Numbered from the stretch's first letter, positions 16,262-25,217 are shown. The stretch is 56,495 bases of DNA from Oscillospiraceae bacterium (GCA_017549125.1 JAFYVL010000079.1:1-56495), one strand, 5' to 3'. Numbers and translations: made by a program. Notes: generated by a model not told the origin, from the sequence alone.

Positions 16262-16339
16262 TGGGGTGGGTGATGGGATTCGAACCCACGAATACCGGAA
16301 CCACAATCCGGTGCCTTAGGCCTCTTGGCGACACCCACC
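16262..16339 (-). tRNA. tRNA-His (GUG)
   Basis: Cloverleaf on the minus strand: acceptor GTGGGTG / CACCCAC, with the extra G at position -1 pairing C73 as in tRNA-His, anticodon loop TTGTGGT (anticodon GTG), T-arm GGGTTCGAATCCC, and encoded CCA. It is last in a three-tRNA transcript. Confidence 0.95.
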
Positions 16340-16363
16340 ATATTGAATTTCCTGAATCTAAGA

Positions 16364-16440
<77 letters not shown>

Positions 16441-16447
16441 ATTTAGA

Positions 16448-16521
16448 TGGAGCGGGTGACGGGAATCGGACCCGCGTATCCAGCTTGGAAGGCTGGTGTT
16501 CTACCATTGAACTACACCCGC
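16448..16521 (-). tRNA. tRNA-Gly (UCC)
   Basis: Minus-strand cloverleaf: acceptor GCGGGTG / CACCCGC, anticodon stem-loop CCAGC-CTTCCAA-GCTGG (anticodon TCC), T-arm CGGGTCCGATTCCCG, encoded CCA. 74 nt. First gene of the Gly-Arg-His transcript. Confidence 0.95.
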
Positions 16522-16543
16522 GAATCCGCGATTCAGCCCCAAG

Positions 16544-16572
16544 ATAATAGCACATTTTTTTGCTATTGTCAA
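16544..16572 (-). promoter_or_regulatory. Promoter of the tRNA cluster
   Basis: Minus strand: TTGACA (16567-16572), 17-nt spacer, TATTAT (16544-16549). The -35 overlaps the stop codon of the HAD hydrolase gene. The 5' end of tRNA-Gly follows about 22 bp after the -10. Confidence 0.85.
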
Positions 16573-17414
16573 GGCTGAATCTGCAGAATCTTTGGTATTT
16601 TTTTATAAATTACATCCGCAACCGCACCTTCTGTGCAATTACATACGCTTTCAAACCGATCTGTCAAAATACTGTCCGCCGGGCAGAAGGCATAGTCTGC
16701 GCCCTCCAGCATGGAGATATCATTGTCGCCGTCGCCTACGCAAACCAGGATCTTCTTGCCCAATTGCATCTGCAGATCCCGGGCAATTTGCAGCTTGCTG
16801 CAGCCCTTGGCATGGATATCCACCAATCTGGGGCAGGCCTGGAACACGATCAGCCGATCCGAATAGGCCTCCGCCACATAGTCGATCACCTGCTGTAACC
16901 GCTTCTGCTCCTCCGGGTGATGCTCGTACATGGACGGCACACCGTAATCGCCGATACCGGAGTAAATGGCCAGTTTGATCAAAGGCTGGGGTACTTGATC
17001 CACCACCCAATGGTCGCAATGGCTCACCTCATTAAACCGATCCCACACCGGATCTTCATGGAAAATATGGTGACCTTCCAGCCCCTGTACCTCCAGGAGC
17101 ATATCCGGGAAACGGGATTGCAGATCCTGCACCAGGGCATCCGGATCTACGTCCAGGGGGGTGTACTGGGTCAGCTTGCCGGTGACGGTATCGTAGGCAC
17201 CGGAGCCGTTATACAACAGCAAGGGCGCATTGACCGGCACTTTGCCAATGATCTTATGGCGGCTCATAGGTACGGAACGTCCGGTATTGAGGGTAAAGGT
17301 GCCACCGTTATCCATAAAATAATGGATGGCATCCAAATTCCGCTGGGGAATGGTGGAATCCGGTGCGGTCAGCGTCCGATCAAAATCCACCGTCAATAAA
17401 ACATCAGAAAACAT
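16569..17414 (-). CDS. HAD-superfamily hydrolase, Cof type
   Basis: 281-aa cytoplasmic phosphatase-like protein of the HAD-IIB (Cof) group, which dephosphorylates small sugar or nucleotide phosphates. Motif I is VDFDRTL (the usual Gly before Thr is Arg here), motif II is LNTGRSV, and motif IV is VCVGDGDNDISML near 235, preceded by the conserved Lys in KGCSKLQIARDL. The cap lies between. Substrate cannot be predicted. Last gene of the lspA operon, 12 bp after the PHP gene. Its ribosome binding site is weak (TAGG), so translation may be coupled. Confidence 0.85.
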   Translation of the reverse strand: MFSDVLLTVDFDRTLTAPDSTIPQRNLDAIHYFMDNGGTFTLNTGRSVPMSRHKIIGKVPVNAPLLLYNGSGAYDTVTGKLTQYTPLDVDPDALVQDLQSRFPDMLLEVQGLEGHHIFHEDPVWDRFNEVSHCDHWVVDQVPQPLIKLAIYSGIGDYGVPSMYEHHPEEQKRLQQVIDYVAEAYSDRLIVFQACPRLVDIHAKGCSKLQIARDLQMQLGKKILVCVGDGDNDISMLEGADYAFCPADSILTDRFESVCNCTEGAVADVIYKKIPKILQIQP

Positions 17415-17426
17415 ACAGAACCTACA

Positions 17427-18425
17427 TTACAATTCATTGAGATAATATGCACGGGTGACGGCATAGCTGCCATCTGCAGCCTTCACGGTCACACGGAAGA
17501 AAGCATTGGGATTGCCCTGGGATTTTTCCAGCCATACGGACAGGTCGATTTCCGCCTCCGTGATGCCCTCCCCTGCTACACGCTTGGCATACCGAGCCTG
17601 GGATTGGACACAGACCTCCGCCGCCGGATCGCAGGCGACACGCAAGGTGCTGCCATCCAGGGTTAGACTATGGATCAACGGGCCGCAGGATGCGTACACA
17701 TCTCCCTTTTCCATGGCTTCGATCACGGATGCATAGGTCAATTCCTCTGCGCCGATCATAGTAAAGCTGCCGCCAACGGTATGAGGGCGGTGGGTATCGT
17801 CACAGGCTACCACGCACAAATGGTTACCCAGTTCCAGCAGATCCTGGTAGACCCGGTGGTTATTATCGTCATAGCCGTTGAGAACATTGTGGGTATTGCG
17901 AATCTCCAATGCCCACAGCCCCTTCAAGGGCGCATAATCCGGGTAGCTCTGCTTGGACCAGGTGGGGTGGTTATAAATAACCAGGAAGCCTTCTTCCCGG
18001 GCTCTTGCAATGATCTCGTTGGCGCATTCCACGCTGCAGATCCGCTCCCGCTGATCCCAATGGGCTTTTTCCGCATGGGCACGGTTTTTGTCCAGGATCT
18101 TCTTGGGCGGATAGGGCTGCCACAGGTGATCAGGATCTTTGGCGATCAGATTAAAATGGTAAGTCTTGCCAAAGAAGCTGGCGGGGGGAGCATAATCCTC
18201 AGAATCCAAGCCCAACTCGATACCGGTGAGCATGAGAAAATCCGGGTCGTTCAGTTCCGGGTGTGCCGCAATGATATGGTGATCCGTCAAAGCCATGATG
18301 CTATAACCGGCGGCTTTATAATGTGCCTTGACCTCCTCGGGGGTCATTTTGCCATCAGACACCGTGGAATGGGTGTGCAGGCTAGCCTTGAAATATTGCT
18401 CTCTTTGGGGCAGCAAATGTTTCAT
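17427..18425 (-). CDS. PHP-domain metal-dependent phosphoesterase
   Basis: 332-aa protein with the PHP signature: SLHTHSTVSDG near residues 15-25, IMALTDHHIIAAHPE near 43 and VIYNHPTWS near 148, and VVACDDTHRP near 200. These His and Asp residues form the trinuclear metal site of this family, which hydrolyses phosphate esters. The C-terminal 80 residues, rich in beta-strands, are not recognised. It sits 1 bp after the pseudouridine synthase gene and before the HAD phosphatase. Substrate unknown. Confidence 0.8.
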   Translation of the reverse strand: MKHLLPQREQYFKASLHTHSTVSDGKMTPEEVKAHYKAAGYSIMALTDHHIIAAHPELNDPDFLMLTGIELGLDSEDYAPPASFFGKTYHFNLIAKDPDHLWQPYPPKKILDKNRAHAEKAHWDQRERICSVECANEIIARAREEGFLVIYNHPTWSKQSYPDYAPLKGLWALEIRNTHNVLNGYDDNNHRVYQDLLELGNHLCVVACDDTHRPHTVGGSFTMIGAEELTYASVIEAMEKGDVYASCGPLIHSLTLDGSTLRVACDPAAEVCVQSQARYAKRVAGEGITEAEIDLSVWLEKSQGNPNAFFRVTVKAADGSYAVTRAYYLNEL

Positions 18426-18426
18426 C

Positions 18427-19332
18427 TCATTGCATCCTTTCCAGCTTTTTCAGCAAATTCTCAAAATACTCCGGCAGAGGGGCGAACACCATCACCGGTC
18501 TTTCATCCCGGGGGTGGCGGAAGCACAGGACACCGGCATGAAGCACCTGGGATTCCTGTCCCAGTTCCGGCTTCTTGCGGCCGTAGACCAGATCACCCAA
18601 AATGGGATGGCCAATATGTGCCATATGCACACGGATCTGGTGGGTACGACCGGTCTCCAGCTTACAGCGCACATGGGTATAGCCCCGATAACGGGCAATG
18701 ACTTCCCAATGGGTCACCGCATTGCGGGAGTTCCGTTCGGTCACGCACATTTTCTTGCGGTCAGAGGGATGGCGGCCAATGGGCGCATCCACCGTACCGG
18801 AATCCGCTTTCAGGTTGCCGCAAACAATACATTCATAGGTGCGCGCCATGGTGTGATCCTTCAGCTGGGATGCCAGTACCACATGCGCCAGATCGTTTTT
18901 CGCCACCGCCAGCAAACCGGAGGTATCCTTATCAATTCGATGGACGATGCCCGGGCGCAATTCGCCGTTGATACCGGACAGATTATCCCCCATGGCATAC
19001 ATCAGACCATTGACCAAGGTATCATTCTGGTGACCGGCGGCAGGATGTACCACCAAGCCCTTGGGCTTATTGATCACCAGCACATCCTCGTCCTCGTAAA
19101 CAATATCCAGTTCCATCTGGGTGGGCGCAATATCCACCGCCTTGGGTTCGGGCAAGGTAACGGTGATCTCATCCCCCAGATTCAGTTTGTCATTCTTCTT
19201 ACCGGGCTTGCCACAGCGCAGAACGCAGCCCTCTTCCAGCAATTTCTGCGCCGCAGAGCGAGTCATTCCCTCCACATTGCGCGCCAGAAAGGCATCCAGA
19301 CGTTCCCCGGCCATATCTGCAAACAGGGTCAT
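18427..19332 (-). CDS. RluD-family pseudouridine synthase
   Basis: 301-aa RNA-modifying enzyme. An S4 RNA-binding domain occupies about residues 10-70 (ERLDAFLARN...RSAAQKLLEEGCV). The catalytic domain contains PGIVHRIDKDTSGLLAVAKN near 126-145 with the catalytic Asp, YECIVCGNL near 166 and LETGRTHQIRVHMAHIGHPI near 223. The lspA neighbourhood is a common place for this gene. Its start overlaps the lspA stop by 4 bp. Target site in rRNA cannot be fixed from sequence. Confidence 0.93.
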   Translation of the reverse strand: MTLFADMAGERLDAFLARNVEGMTRSAAQKLLEEGCVLRCGKPGKKNDKLNLGDEITVTLPEPKAVDIAPTQMELDIVYEDEDVLVINKPKGLVVHPAAGHQNDTLVNGLMYAMGDNLSGINGELRPGIVHRIDKDTSGLLAVAKNDLAHVVLASQLKDHTMARTYECIVCGNLKADSGTVDAPIGRHPSDRKKMCVTERNSRNAVTHWEVIARYRGYTHVRCKLETGRTHQIRVHMAHIGHPILGDLVYGRKKPELGQESQVLHAGVLCFRHPRDERPVMVFAPLPEYFENLLKKLERMQ

Positions 19333-19808
19333 TTTTTCTTCTCGTCCTTCCAGAATTCTTTGTTAAAGAAGATCAGGTGGCATACCAGCAAAATACCGCC
19401 GCAGGTAATAAAGCAATCCGCCACATTAAAGACAGGGAATTCCATGAATTCCAGCTGGATCATATCCACCACATAGCCAAGACGCAGGCGGTCGATCATA
19501 TTGCCCACACCGCCGGCATAGATGGCAGCGATGCACCAACGTTCCATGGTAGTAAATGGCCAGCGCTTCTTGGAAAATTCCCAGATAATACCGGCGGTAA
19601 ACAGAGCAAACACCAGGGCAAACAGCCATTGCTGACCTTCAAAAGAAGACCATGCCGCGCCACGGTTCTGCACATAGGTAAAATGGAACATACCATCCCA
19701 GGCACGCACATAACCAAACAGGTCAATATTGGATACGGTCAGCCACTTGGTAAACTGATCCAAAGCCACCGCCGCACCGGCAAAAATGGCCATATACACA
19801 TACAACAC
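19329..19808 (-). CDS. lspA: Lipoprotein signal peptidase (signal peptidase II)
   Basis: 159-aa membrane aspartyl protease that cuts signal peptides of lipoproteins. Four membrane segments are visible. Family blocks are VALDQFTKWLTV, YVQNRGAAWSSF, AGGVGNMIDRLRLGYVVDMI and FPVFNVADCFI, giving the two catalytic Asp (DRLR and NVAD). I choose a GTG start at 19808 because GGGAGG lies 8 nt upstream and the product then has the usual length. A longer TTG start at 19853 lies upstream of the promoter -10 and has no ribosome binding site. First gene of the operon. The solute-binding lipoprotein at 52,716 would be a substrate. Confidence 0.92.
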   Translation of the reverse strand: MLYVYMAIFAGAAVALDQFTKWLTVSNIDLFGYVRAWDGMFHFTYVQNRGAAWSSFEGQQWLFALVFALFTAGIIWEFSKKRWPFTTMERWCIAAIYAGGVGNMIDRLRLGYVVDMIQLEFMEFPVFNVADCFITCGGILLVCHLIFFNKEFWKDEKKK

Positions 19809-19835
19809 AGGATTTTCCTCCCAAAAGTTTTTTAC

Positions 19836-19864
19836 ATAATACCATTTTTCCAAACGATATGCAA
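19836..19864 (-). promoter_or_regulatory. Promoter of the lspA operon
   Basis: Minus strand: TTGCAT (19859-19864), 17-nt spacer, TATTAT (19836-19841). Transcription would begin near 19,830, which supports the GTG start of lspA at 19808. Confidence 0.6.
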
Positions 19865-19886
19865 TGGTATTTGATCGAAAATGTCA

Positions 19887-19915
19887 TTTACTTTCTTGTA
19901 AAGATACATTATAAT
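19887..19915 (+). promoter_or_regulatory. Promoter of the ceramidase-like gene
   Basis: TTTACT (19887-19892), 17-nt spacer, TATAAT (19910-19915), about 34 bp before the ATG. It is back-to-back with the lspA promoter. Confidence 0.65.
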
Positions 19916-19949
19916 GAAAATAGGAAAATTATACTAAGGAGAAGATCGT

Positions 19950-22900
19950 ATGCGTAAATATATAGTTTTTATCCTGATTTTTATGCTGTGTTTATGCGTG
20001 ACCCCGGTCAGCGCTGCAGAAGAGCAGCACAGCCATTGCGTCTGCGGCGGCTATGCTGTAGGTGTGCAGGATCACCAGAAATGCGAGGACGTGATATGGC
20101 AACCTCTGTCCAGCGTGGTGGACCTGAAACATGTGGATTGGAAGGATGTTCCCTCCGGATATTATTATCTGGACGGTAATGTGACCGTTACATCTACCAC
20201 CGATAGCCACAGCATCGGTTCTTCTGTGGAAAACGAAGAAGACCACACTTATACCGCTGAGACTCGGCAAGTCAGCCTATGCCTCAACGGTTATAATATC
20301 AAAACCACCAAAGATCGTGTATTTAAGGGTGTATACACCGGCTCTACCCTGACTATCTGCGACTGCAGCGAAAAGGAAAACTGGGGCACCATCACAGGCG
20401 GCACTTCAGCCACCGGCGGTATTTTCTATACCTATGCCAATTCTACGGTAAATCTTTACGGCGGTAATTACACCGCCAAGACCGGTGCGGTGGCAGGTAT
20501 CGGTGGCGGTCTGTTTTATATCGCCCAGGACCGAGCCCTTGAAGGAAGCAACAATACCACAAAAAATAATGTCGATTACGCTTCTATGGTGAGTATTTAT
20601 GATGGCAATTATTTTGGCGGCAATGCCAAAAAGGGTGGTAATATCCAAGTTGCTCATCGGAGTATTTTGAATGTATACGGCGGCGCGATCTTCAACGGAA
20701 CTGCCCAGGAAAGCGGCGGTAATATCAGCGCCGGTAGCGGCACCACAGTCAATATCTGTGGTGGCGAGATCTACGGCGGCTATCCCGAGGTAGCCAAGGT
20801 GATCACCGACGGTGTGACAAGTGCAGAATGCACCCTGGCAGACGCTATCCAAAATTATAAATCCGGCAGCGTGATCCGTCTGTACCGGGATCTGGCAACC
20901 GACCTGGAGATCCCCAGCAATATCCTGCTGGATCTGAACGGTCACAGGCTGTCCGGTGTCAGTGGCAGCTTCACCTGCTTTGACTCTGCCTCTGACCGTG
21001 GCGAAACTCTGGGTGTCCTCTCCTGCACCGGTGAAGTCAAGGCCGCCCAGGGCTATGGCGCACTCCCTGCAGAAGGCGGCGTTTCCTTCTGGGCTTATAA
21101 GGTGGACATTACCCATTTCTCCATCGACCCCGCAAAAACCGCCATTGGCTATAAGACCCAGTTCTCCGGCAGTATTCCTTCCGAACAGGTAGAAAGCATT
21201 GGCTTTGAGATGTGGCTGGAGGGTTACGGTCACCGTCAATTCAGCAAGCCCAACCTGGACGGCACCATGACCCTGCGGCTGAAGAATATTCTGTCCCAGG
21301 AAAATACCAATGAGCAAAATGCCATCAACTCCGAGACACCTGTCTATGCTTTCGGTTATGTGATTTTGACAGATGGCACCAAGCTGTGCGGTGAGACCGT
21401 GGCATATTCCTTTAAGGATATGGTCAACGCAGCAGACAACTGCTACAGCACCTTGAACACCACCCAGCAGAATGCTCTGCAAACCCTGGCTCGCACCTAT
21501 TCCAATATTATGATGACCTGGGATGTAGAAAATTTCCACCATGCCCAGGGCGGCATCTGGAAGACATTTACTATTCCAAGCAAAAAAACTTATACCTATA
21601 CAACTGACAATGGAGAAACAACGGCAACTTTATATGTCATTCCAGAAGGCAGTTATGTACTAACCGGTGATATCAATCTACAAAGCAAAACCCTAGGTAT
21701 TTTGCCTGACACTACTGTCAACCTGTGCCTGAATGGACATACAATCCAAGGCACAAGCCGTTTGATGCGCATATTCGGCACATTGAATATCTGCGATTGT
21801 CACGAGCACGGAGAATCCGAAGGTACCATGACCAGCAGTTACACCAACGGTGCAAATTCTGACGGTTCGGTGAAGAAAAATTTCGGTGCTGTGTTCTATT
21901 CCTATTATGGCTCCATCATAAACCTGTATGGCGGTAATTTAAAGTCCACCGGTCAGCTGGGTTCTGCGGGTGTGGGCGCAGTGAGCCACGAAGCCCAGAA
22001 TGTTCCCACTCTAAAGGATATTCCTGCCGGTGTAATGAATATGTACGGCGGCAGCCTGTCCGGCGGCAATGTGACCGATAAAGGCGGCTTGCTGTGGGTA
22101 CTCCACGGTGCAACCTTTAATATGTACGGCGGCGAGCTGTTTGACGGCAAGGCCAAAAGCGGCGGTGCGCTCTATGTAAATACCGACGGAAGCTCCGCAA
22201 ATCTGTTGGGTGGCAAAATCTACAACTGCACCGACAGCAGCGGCTATACCCTGAGCCTTACCCTCGGCCCGGTGAGCTTTGGTGGTGATGTACAGGTGGA
22301 CAGCATTTTCCTGCCTTACAACAAAACCTTGAACACCCAGGGTCTGACCAAGGGTGCAAAGTTGCATATCACCTCTGATGTGCACGGCTATCTGGCCGAT
22401 GACCCCACCCTGGCAGATTGCTTCGTACTGGAAGAGGGCTACGAAGCCGTGAATCTAAACGGCAATCTGGTAGCGGTCAAGACCGACATCACCGATATTT
22501 CCACCGATTCCGGTTTCCGGGTAGGCTACAGCAGCGTTTGCATCAATCCCAAGCAGAAAACCGGCTATCCCATGAGTGGTTACGGTACCGCCGCTGATCG
22601 AAAGTCCACAGACATCACAGATGATCTGTATGCCAGCGCCACAGCCATTACCGATGAAAATGGTAATACCATGCTACTGATCACCAATGACATGCAGCGA
22701 ATCCAGGAATCCATTACGGATGTGATGCGTCAAAACATCAGCAAGGCTACTGGCGTGCCTGTGGAGCGGATTTTCCTCACTTCTTCCCACAGCCACTCTG
22801 TTCCCGATCTGAACAGCAGCGGCAATGAGCTGATCAAGGAATATACAATTCTGCTCCATGATCAGTTTGTACAGGCAGCAGTAGAGGCTATGGCAAACCG

Positions 22901-23915
22901 TGTGCCTGCTACCATCAAGGCGGCAAAGACCGACGCGGTCATGACCAAGAACGGAAATTACTTTAATTTCAGTCGTCACTACAAATACCTTGATTCCGAC
23001 GGAAACTGGCAATACTATGGCGACAACTTCGGTACTGCCCCAGATAAGACGGAAAAGGAAACCATGGAGCACATCACCGAGGGTGATCACTCCATGCAGC
23101 TGATCCTCTTTGACCGCGAAGACCAGAAGGATGTGCTGTGGTGCAACTTTGGTTGCCACCCCACCCTGACTGGCGGTGCGGCGCTGACCCAGATCTCCTC
23201 TGACTTTGTTGGCGCTATGCGCGCTTACGGAGAGGAGAATAGTGATTACCACTTTGTCTATATTCAAGGTGTCGCGGGTAATATGAACCCCACCTCCCGT
23301 ATCACCTCTGAGATGGATACTGCTCACGATAAGAAGGACGAATATACCGTGTATGGTCAGCGGCTGGCTCAGGCAGCTTTGAATCTGCTTAACAAGGCAA
23401 AGGAAGTACCTGCCGGTGATCTGAATTTCATCCAGCAGAACTATACCGCCAAGGTTTGGAAGCACAGCCAGGAGGAGCTGGACAGAGCCCTCCTGTTCAG
23501 CGAAGAAACAAAGGGTCTTCCCCTTGACGAGCGCACTGCATTAAGCAGGACGAAGTACGGCTTTACCAGCGTTTATCATGCCAACTCCGTGATCTCCAAA
23601 TCCAATCTGGGCGAAACCGTAGACCTGGAACTGAATGCATTCTCCATTGGCGACAGCCTGGCATTCTACACCGTTCCCGGCGAGCTGTGGTCTAACGCAG
23701 GTTTGGAGGTCAAGGGCAACTCCCCCTTCGGCATCACCTTCACTGTAGGCTACTGCAACGGTGACTGGAAATACTTTGTAGCCGGCGAAGCCGCTACCGA
23801 GTATGAAAACTATGAGTATTTCTACAGCCGATTTGTTCTGCCGGATACCACCCAACAAATGGTTGCCATTTGGCAGGAAGCTTTGGAGAATCTCTATAAC
23901 AACAAAAGCAACTAA
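19950..23915 (+). CDS. Secreted ceramidase-like protein with beta-helix repeats
   Basis: 1,321-aa exported protein. Residues 1-22 are a signal peptide ending VSAAEE. Residues 50-290 and 540-800 hold repeats such as STVNLYGGNYTAKTGA and ATFNMYGGELFDG that suggest right-handed beta-helix domains. Between them, about 295-531, is the S-x-D-P module (HFSIDPAKTAIGYKTQF) shared with three other secreted proteins in the window. Residues about 845-1321 resemble neutral/alkaline ceramidase: VGYSSVCINP, the metal-type motif TSSHSHSVPD (His947 and His949), NFGCHPT (His1070) and QGVAGNMNP. The substrate could be a sphingolipid or another amide, so the assignment is by pattern. No LPXTG or SLH anchor is seen. 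Own promoter; GGAG ribosome binding site. Confidence 0.75.
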   Translation: MRKYIVFILIFMLCLCVTPVSAAEEQHSHCVCGGYAVGVQDHQKCEDVIWQPLSSVVDLKHVDWKDVPSGYYYLDGNVTVTSTTDSHSIGSSVENEEDHTYTAETRQVSLCLNGYNIKTTKDRVFKGVYTGSTLTICDCSEKENWGTITGGTSATGGIFYTYANSTVNLYGGNYTAKTGAVAGIGGGLFYIAQDRALEGSNNTTKNNVDYASMVSIYDGNYFGGNAKKGGNIQVAHRSILNVYGGAIFNGTAQESGGNISAGSGTTVNICGGEIYGGYPEVAKVITDGVTSAECTLADAIQNYKSGSVIRLYRDLATDLEIPSNILLDLNGHRLSGVSGSFTCFDSASDRGETLGVLSCTGEVKAAQGYGALPAEGGVSFWAYKVDITHFSIDPAKTAIGYKTQFSGSIPSEQVESIGFEMWLEGYGHRQFSKPNLDGTMTLRLKNILSQENTNEQNAINSETPVYAFGYVILTDGTKLCGETVAYSFKDMVNAADNCYSTLNTTQQNALQTLARTYSNIMMTWDVENFHHAQGGIWKTFTIPSKKTYTYTTDNGETTATLYVIPEGSYVLTGDINLQSKTLGILPDTTVNLCLNGHTIQGTSRLMRIFGTLNICDCHEHGESEGTMTSSYTNGANSDGSVKKNFGAVFYSYYGSIINLYGGNLKSTGQLGSAGVGAVSHEAQNVPTLKDIPAGVMNMYGGSLSGGNVTDKGGLLWVLHGATFNMYGGELFDGKAKSGGALYVNTDGSSANLLGGKIYNCTDSSGYTLSLTLGPVSFGGDVQVDSIFLPYNKTLNTQGLTKGAKLHITSDVHGYLADDPTLADCFVLEEGYEAVNLNGNLVAVKTDITDISTDSGFRVGYSSVCINPKQKTGYPMSGYGTAADRKSTDITDDLYASATAITDENGNTMLLITNDMQRIQESITDVMRQNISKATGVPVERIFLTSSHSHSVPDLNSSGNELIKEYTILLHDQFVQAAVEAMANRVPATIKAAKTDAVMTKNGNYFNFSRHYKYLDSDGNWQYYGDNFGTAPDKTEKETMEHITEGDHSMQLILFDREDQKDVLWCNFGCHPTLTGGAALTQISSDFVGAMRAYGEENSDYHFVYIQGVAGNMNPTSRITSEMDTAHDKKDEYTVYGQRLAQAALNLLNKAKEVPAGDLNFIQQNYTAKVWKHSQEELDRALLFSEETKGLPLDERTALSRTKYGFTSVYHANSVISKSNLGETVDLELNAFSIGDSLAFYTVPGELWSNAGLEVKGNSPFGITFTVGYCNGDWKYFVAGEAATEYENYEYFYSRFVLPDTTQQMVAIWQEALENLYNNKSN

Positions 23916-23919
23916 GAAA

Positions 23920-23969
23920 TGTAGGGGGCGGATTTCCCGTCCCGCAGGAGGCGAAACACCTCCCCTACA
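23920..23969. repeat. Short TGTAGGGG-family element (50 bp)
   Basis: TGTAGGGGGCGG...ACACCTCCCCTACA: inverted ends with internal CGGATTTCCCGTCCCG palindromic bases. It begins 5 bp after the stop of the ceramidase-like gene. Smallest member of the family in this window. Confidence 0.55.
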
Positions 23970-23985
23970 AGTAATATTTGCATAG

Positions 23986-24021
23986 AAAATACGCTGTCTC
24001 AGAAATGAGACAGCGTATTTT
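23986..24021. terminator. Bidirectional terminator between convergent genes
   Basis: 16-bp stem AAAATACGCTGTCTCA / TGAGACAGCGTATTTT with a GAAA tetraloop and A/T flanks. It abuts the stop codon of the AlaX gene and serves both the rightward ceramidase-like gene and leftward alaX. Confidence 0.9.
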
Positions 24022-25170
24022 TTATGCCTTGAAGAATTGTTCAATTTCAGCTCTGGTGGTCTTGAAGCTTCCCTGGAAACAATTGGGCTTGCCACCGCCA
24101 CGGCCGTTGAGTGCCTTGGTTGCTTCTGCACCCAGAGGGCGCAGGTCGCCCTGTGTGGTGATAATACACAAGCCATAACCCGATTCATCATCGCCGGAAT
24201 ACACCGCAGCCCAGCCGCCGCAAACGGATGCAATGGCATCGGCCAACTCCCGTACCCCTGCAGAGGTCAGATCCGGCTCAAAATGCAGCACATTCCCCCG
24301 GCTGGCATACTGCGCAGCAATGGCAGTATTCAGCCGCTTCTGCAAGCCGCTGGCACGGAATTTCTCCGCGGCCAGCTGTTCGCTGATCCGCTTTGCCGCA
24401 TCGGCAGTCTCCAAAATCTGGGCAGAAAAGGTTTGTGAAACCAGGCGATTTTGCTCGTAAACCCGGCGCATATAGTCCAGCGCACGCTGACCGCACACCA
24501 ACTCCATACGGATGCCCTGGTGGAATTTCACACAGGACAAAATCTTGATGAGTCCCACCTGTCCGGTGGTAGACACATGGACACCACAGCAAGCGCAGCT
24601 GTCATACCCCGGCACTTCCACGATCCGTACCGGCCAGGGCAATTCCCGTTTGGTACGATAGCGCACCGAGGGCAATTCCTCCGGGCTGGGAATCCAGCAT
24701 TTCAGCGGAATATCCTGCCAAACGGCTTCGTTGGCCTCCCACTCGATTTTAGCCAGGGTTTCCGGGTCGATGGGGCCGTCGAAATCCACTTCCATCACAT
24801 GATCGCCCACGTGGAAGCCGCAGTTGCTATAGCCAAACAGGCGGTGGATGATTCCGGAAATAATATGCTCACCGGTATGCTGCTGCATTAAATCGAAGCG
24901 GCGCTCCCATTGGATACGTCCTTCCACGGTGCTACCAACCACCAAAGGCGCTTGGCACAGGTGAACGATTCGCTCATCCCGCTCCTGCACATCCAGCACC
25001 GGGATTTCATTCAGCGTACCCAGGTCACAGGCCTGACCGCCGCCTTCGGGGTAGAATGCCGTTTGATCCAGCACCACCCAATAGCCGCCCTCGGTAGGCT
25101 CACAGCCAATCACCTGCGCGGTAAATTCCCGCATATTCGGGTCTTGATAATATAATTGCAAGGTCTCCAT
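24022..25170 (-). CDS. Alanyl-tRNA editing protein AlaX, long form
   Basis: 382-aa free-standing editing domain that deacylates mischarged tRNA-Ala (for example Ser-tRNA-Ala). Motifs include FYPEGGGQACDLG near 37, the zinc-binding HTGEH near 96-100 and CACCGVHV near 190, followed by a coiled-coil segment (about 235-285) and a DHHA1-like C-terminal domain ending NGRGGGKPNCFQGS near 362. This is the AlaX-L layout: AlaRS without the catalytic core. I start at the ATG at 25170, which has GGAGG 7 nt upstream; the earlier ATG (25182) would contain that site. Single gene, terminated by 23,986-24,021. Confidence 0.9.
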   Translation of the reverse strand: METLQLYYQDPNMREFTAQVIGCEPTEGGYWVVLDQTAFYPEGGGQACDLGTLNEIPVLDVQERDERIVHLCQAPLVVGSTVEGRIQWERRFDLMQQHTGEHIISGIIHRLFGYSNCGFHVGDHVMEVDFDGPIDPETLAKIEWEANEAVWQDIPLKCWIPSPEELPSVRYRTKRELPWPVRIVEVPGYDSCACCGVHVSTTGQVGLIKILSCVKFHQGIRMELVCGQRALDYMRRVYEQNRLVSQTFSAQILETADAAKRISEQLAAEKFRASGLQKRLNTAIAAQYASRGNVLHFEPDLTSAGVRELADAIASVCGGWAAVYSGDDESGYGLCIITTQGDLRPLGAEATKALNGRGGGKPNCFQGSFKTTRAEIEQFFKA

Positions 25171-25217
25171 AATAACCTCCATAGTTTTTAAATACCAATT
25201 TTCCGCTTTGCCTCCCC

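Noticed and set aside
19809-19853. Longer lspA reading from a TTG start at 19853
   Set aside because: No ribosome binding site precedes the TTG, the promoter -10 would lie inside the coding sequence, and the GTG at 19808 has GGGAGG at 8 nt and gives the normal family length.
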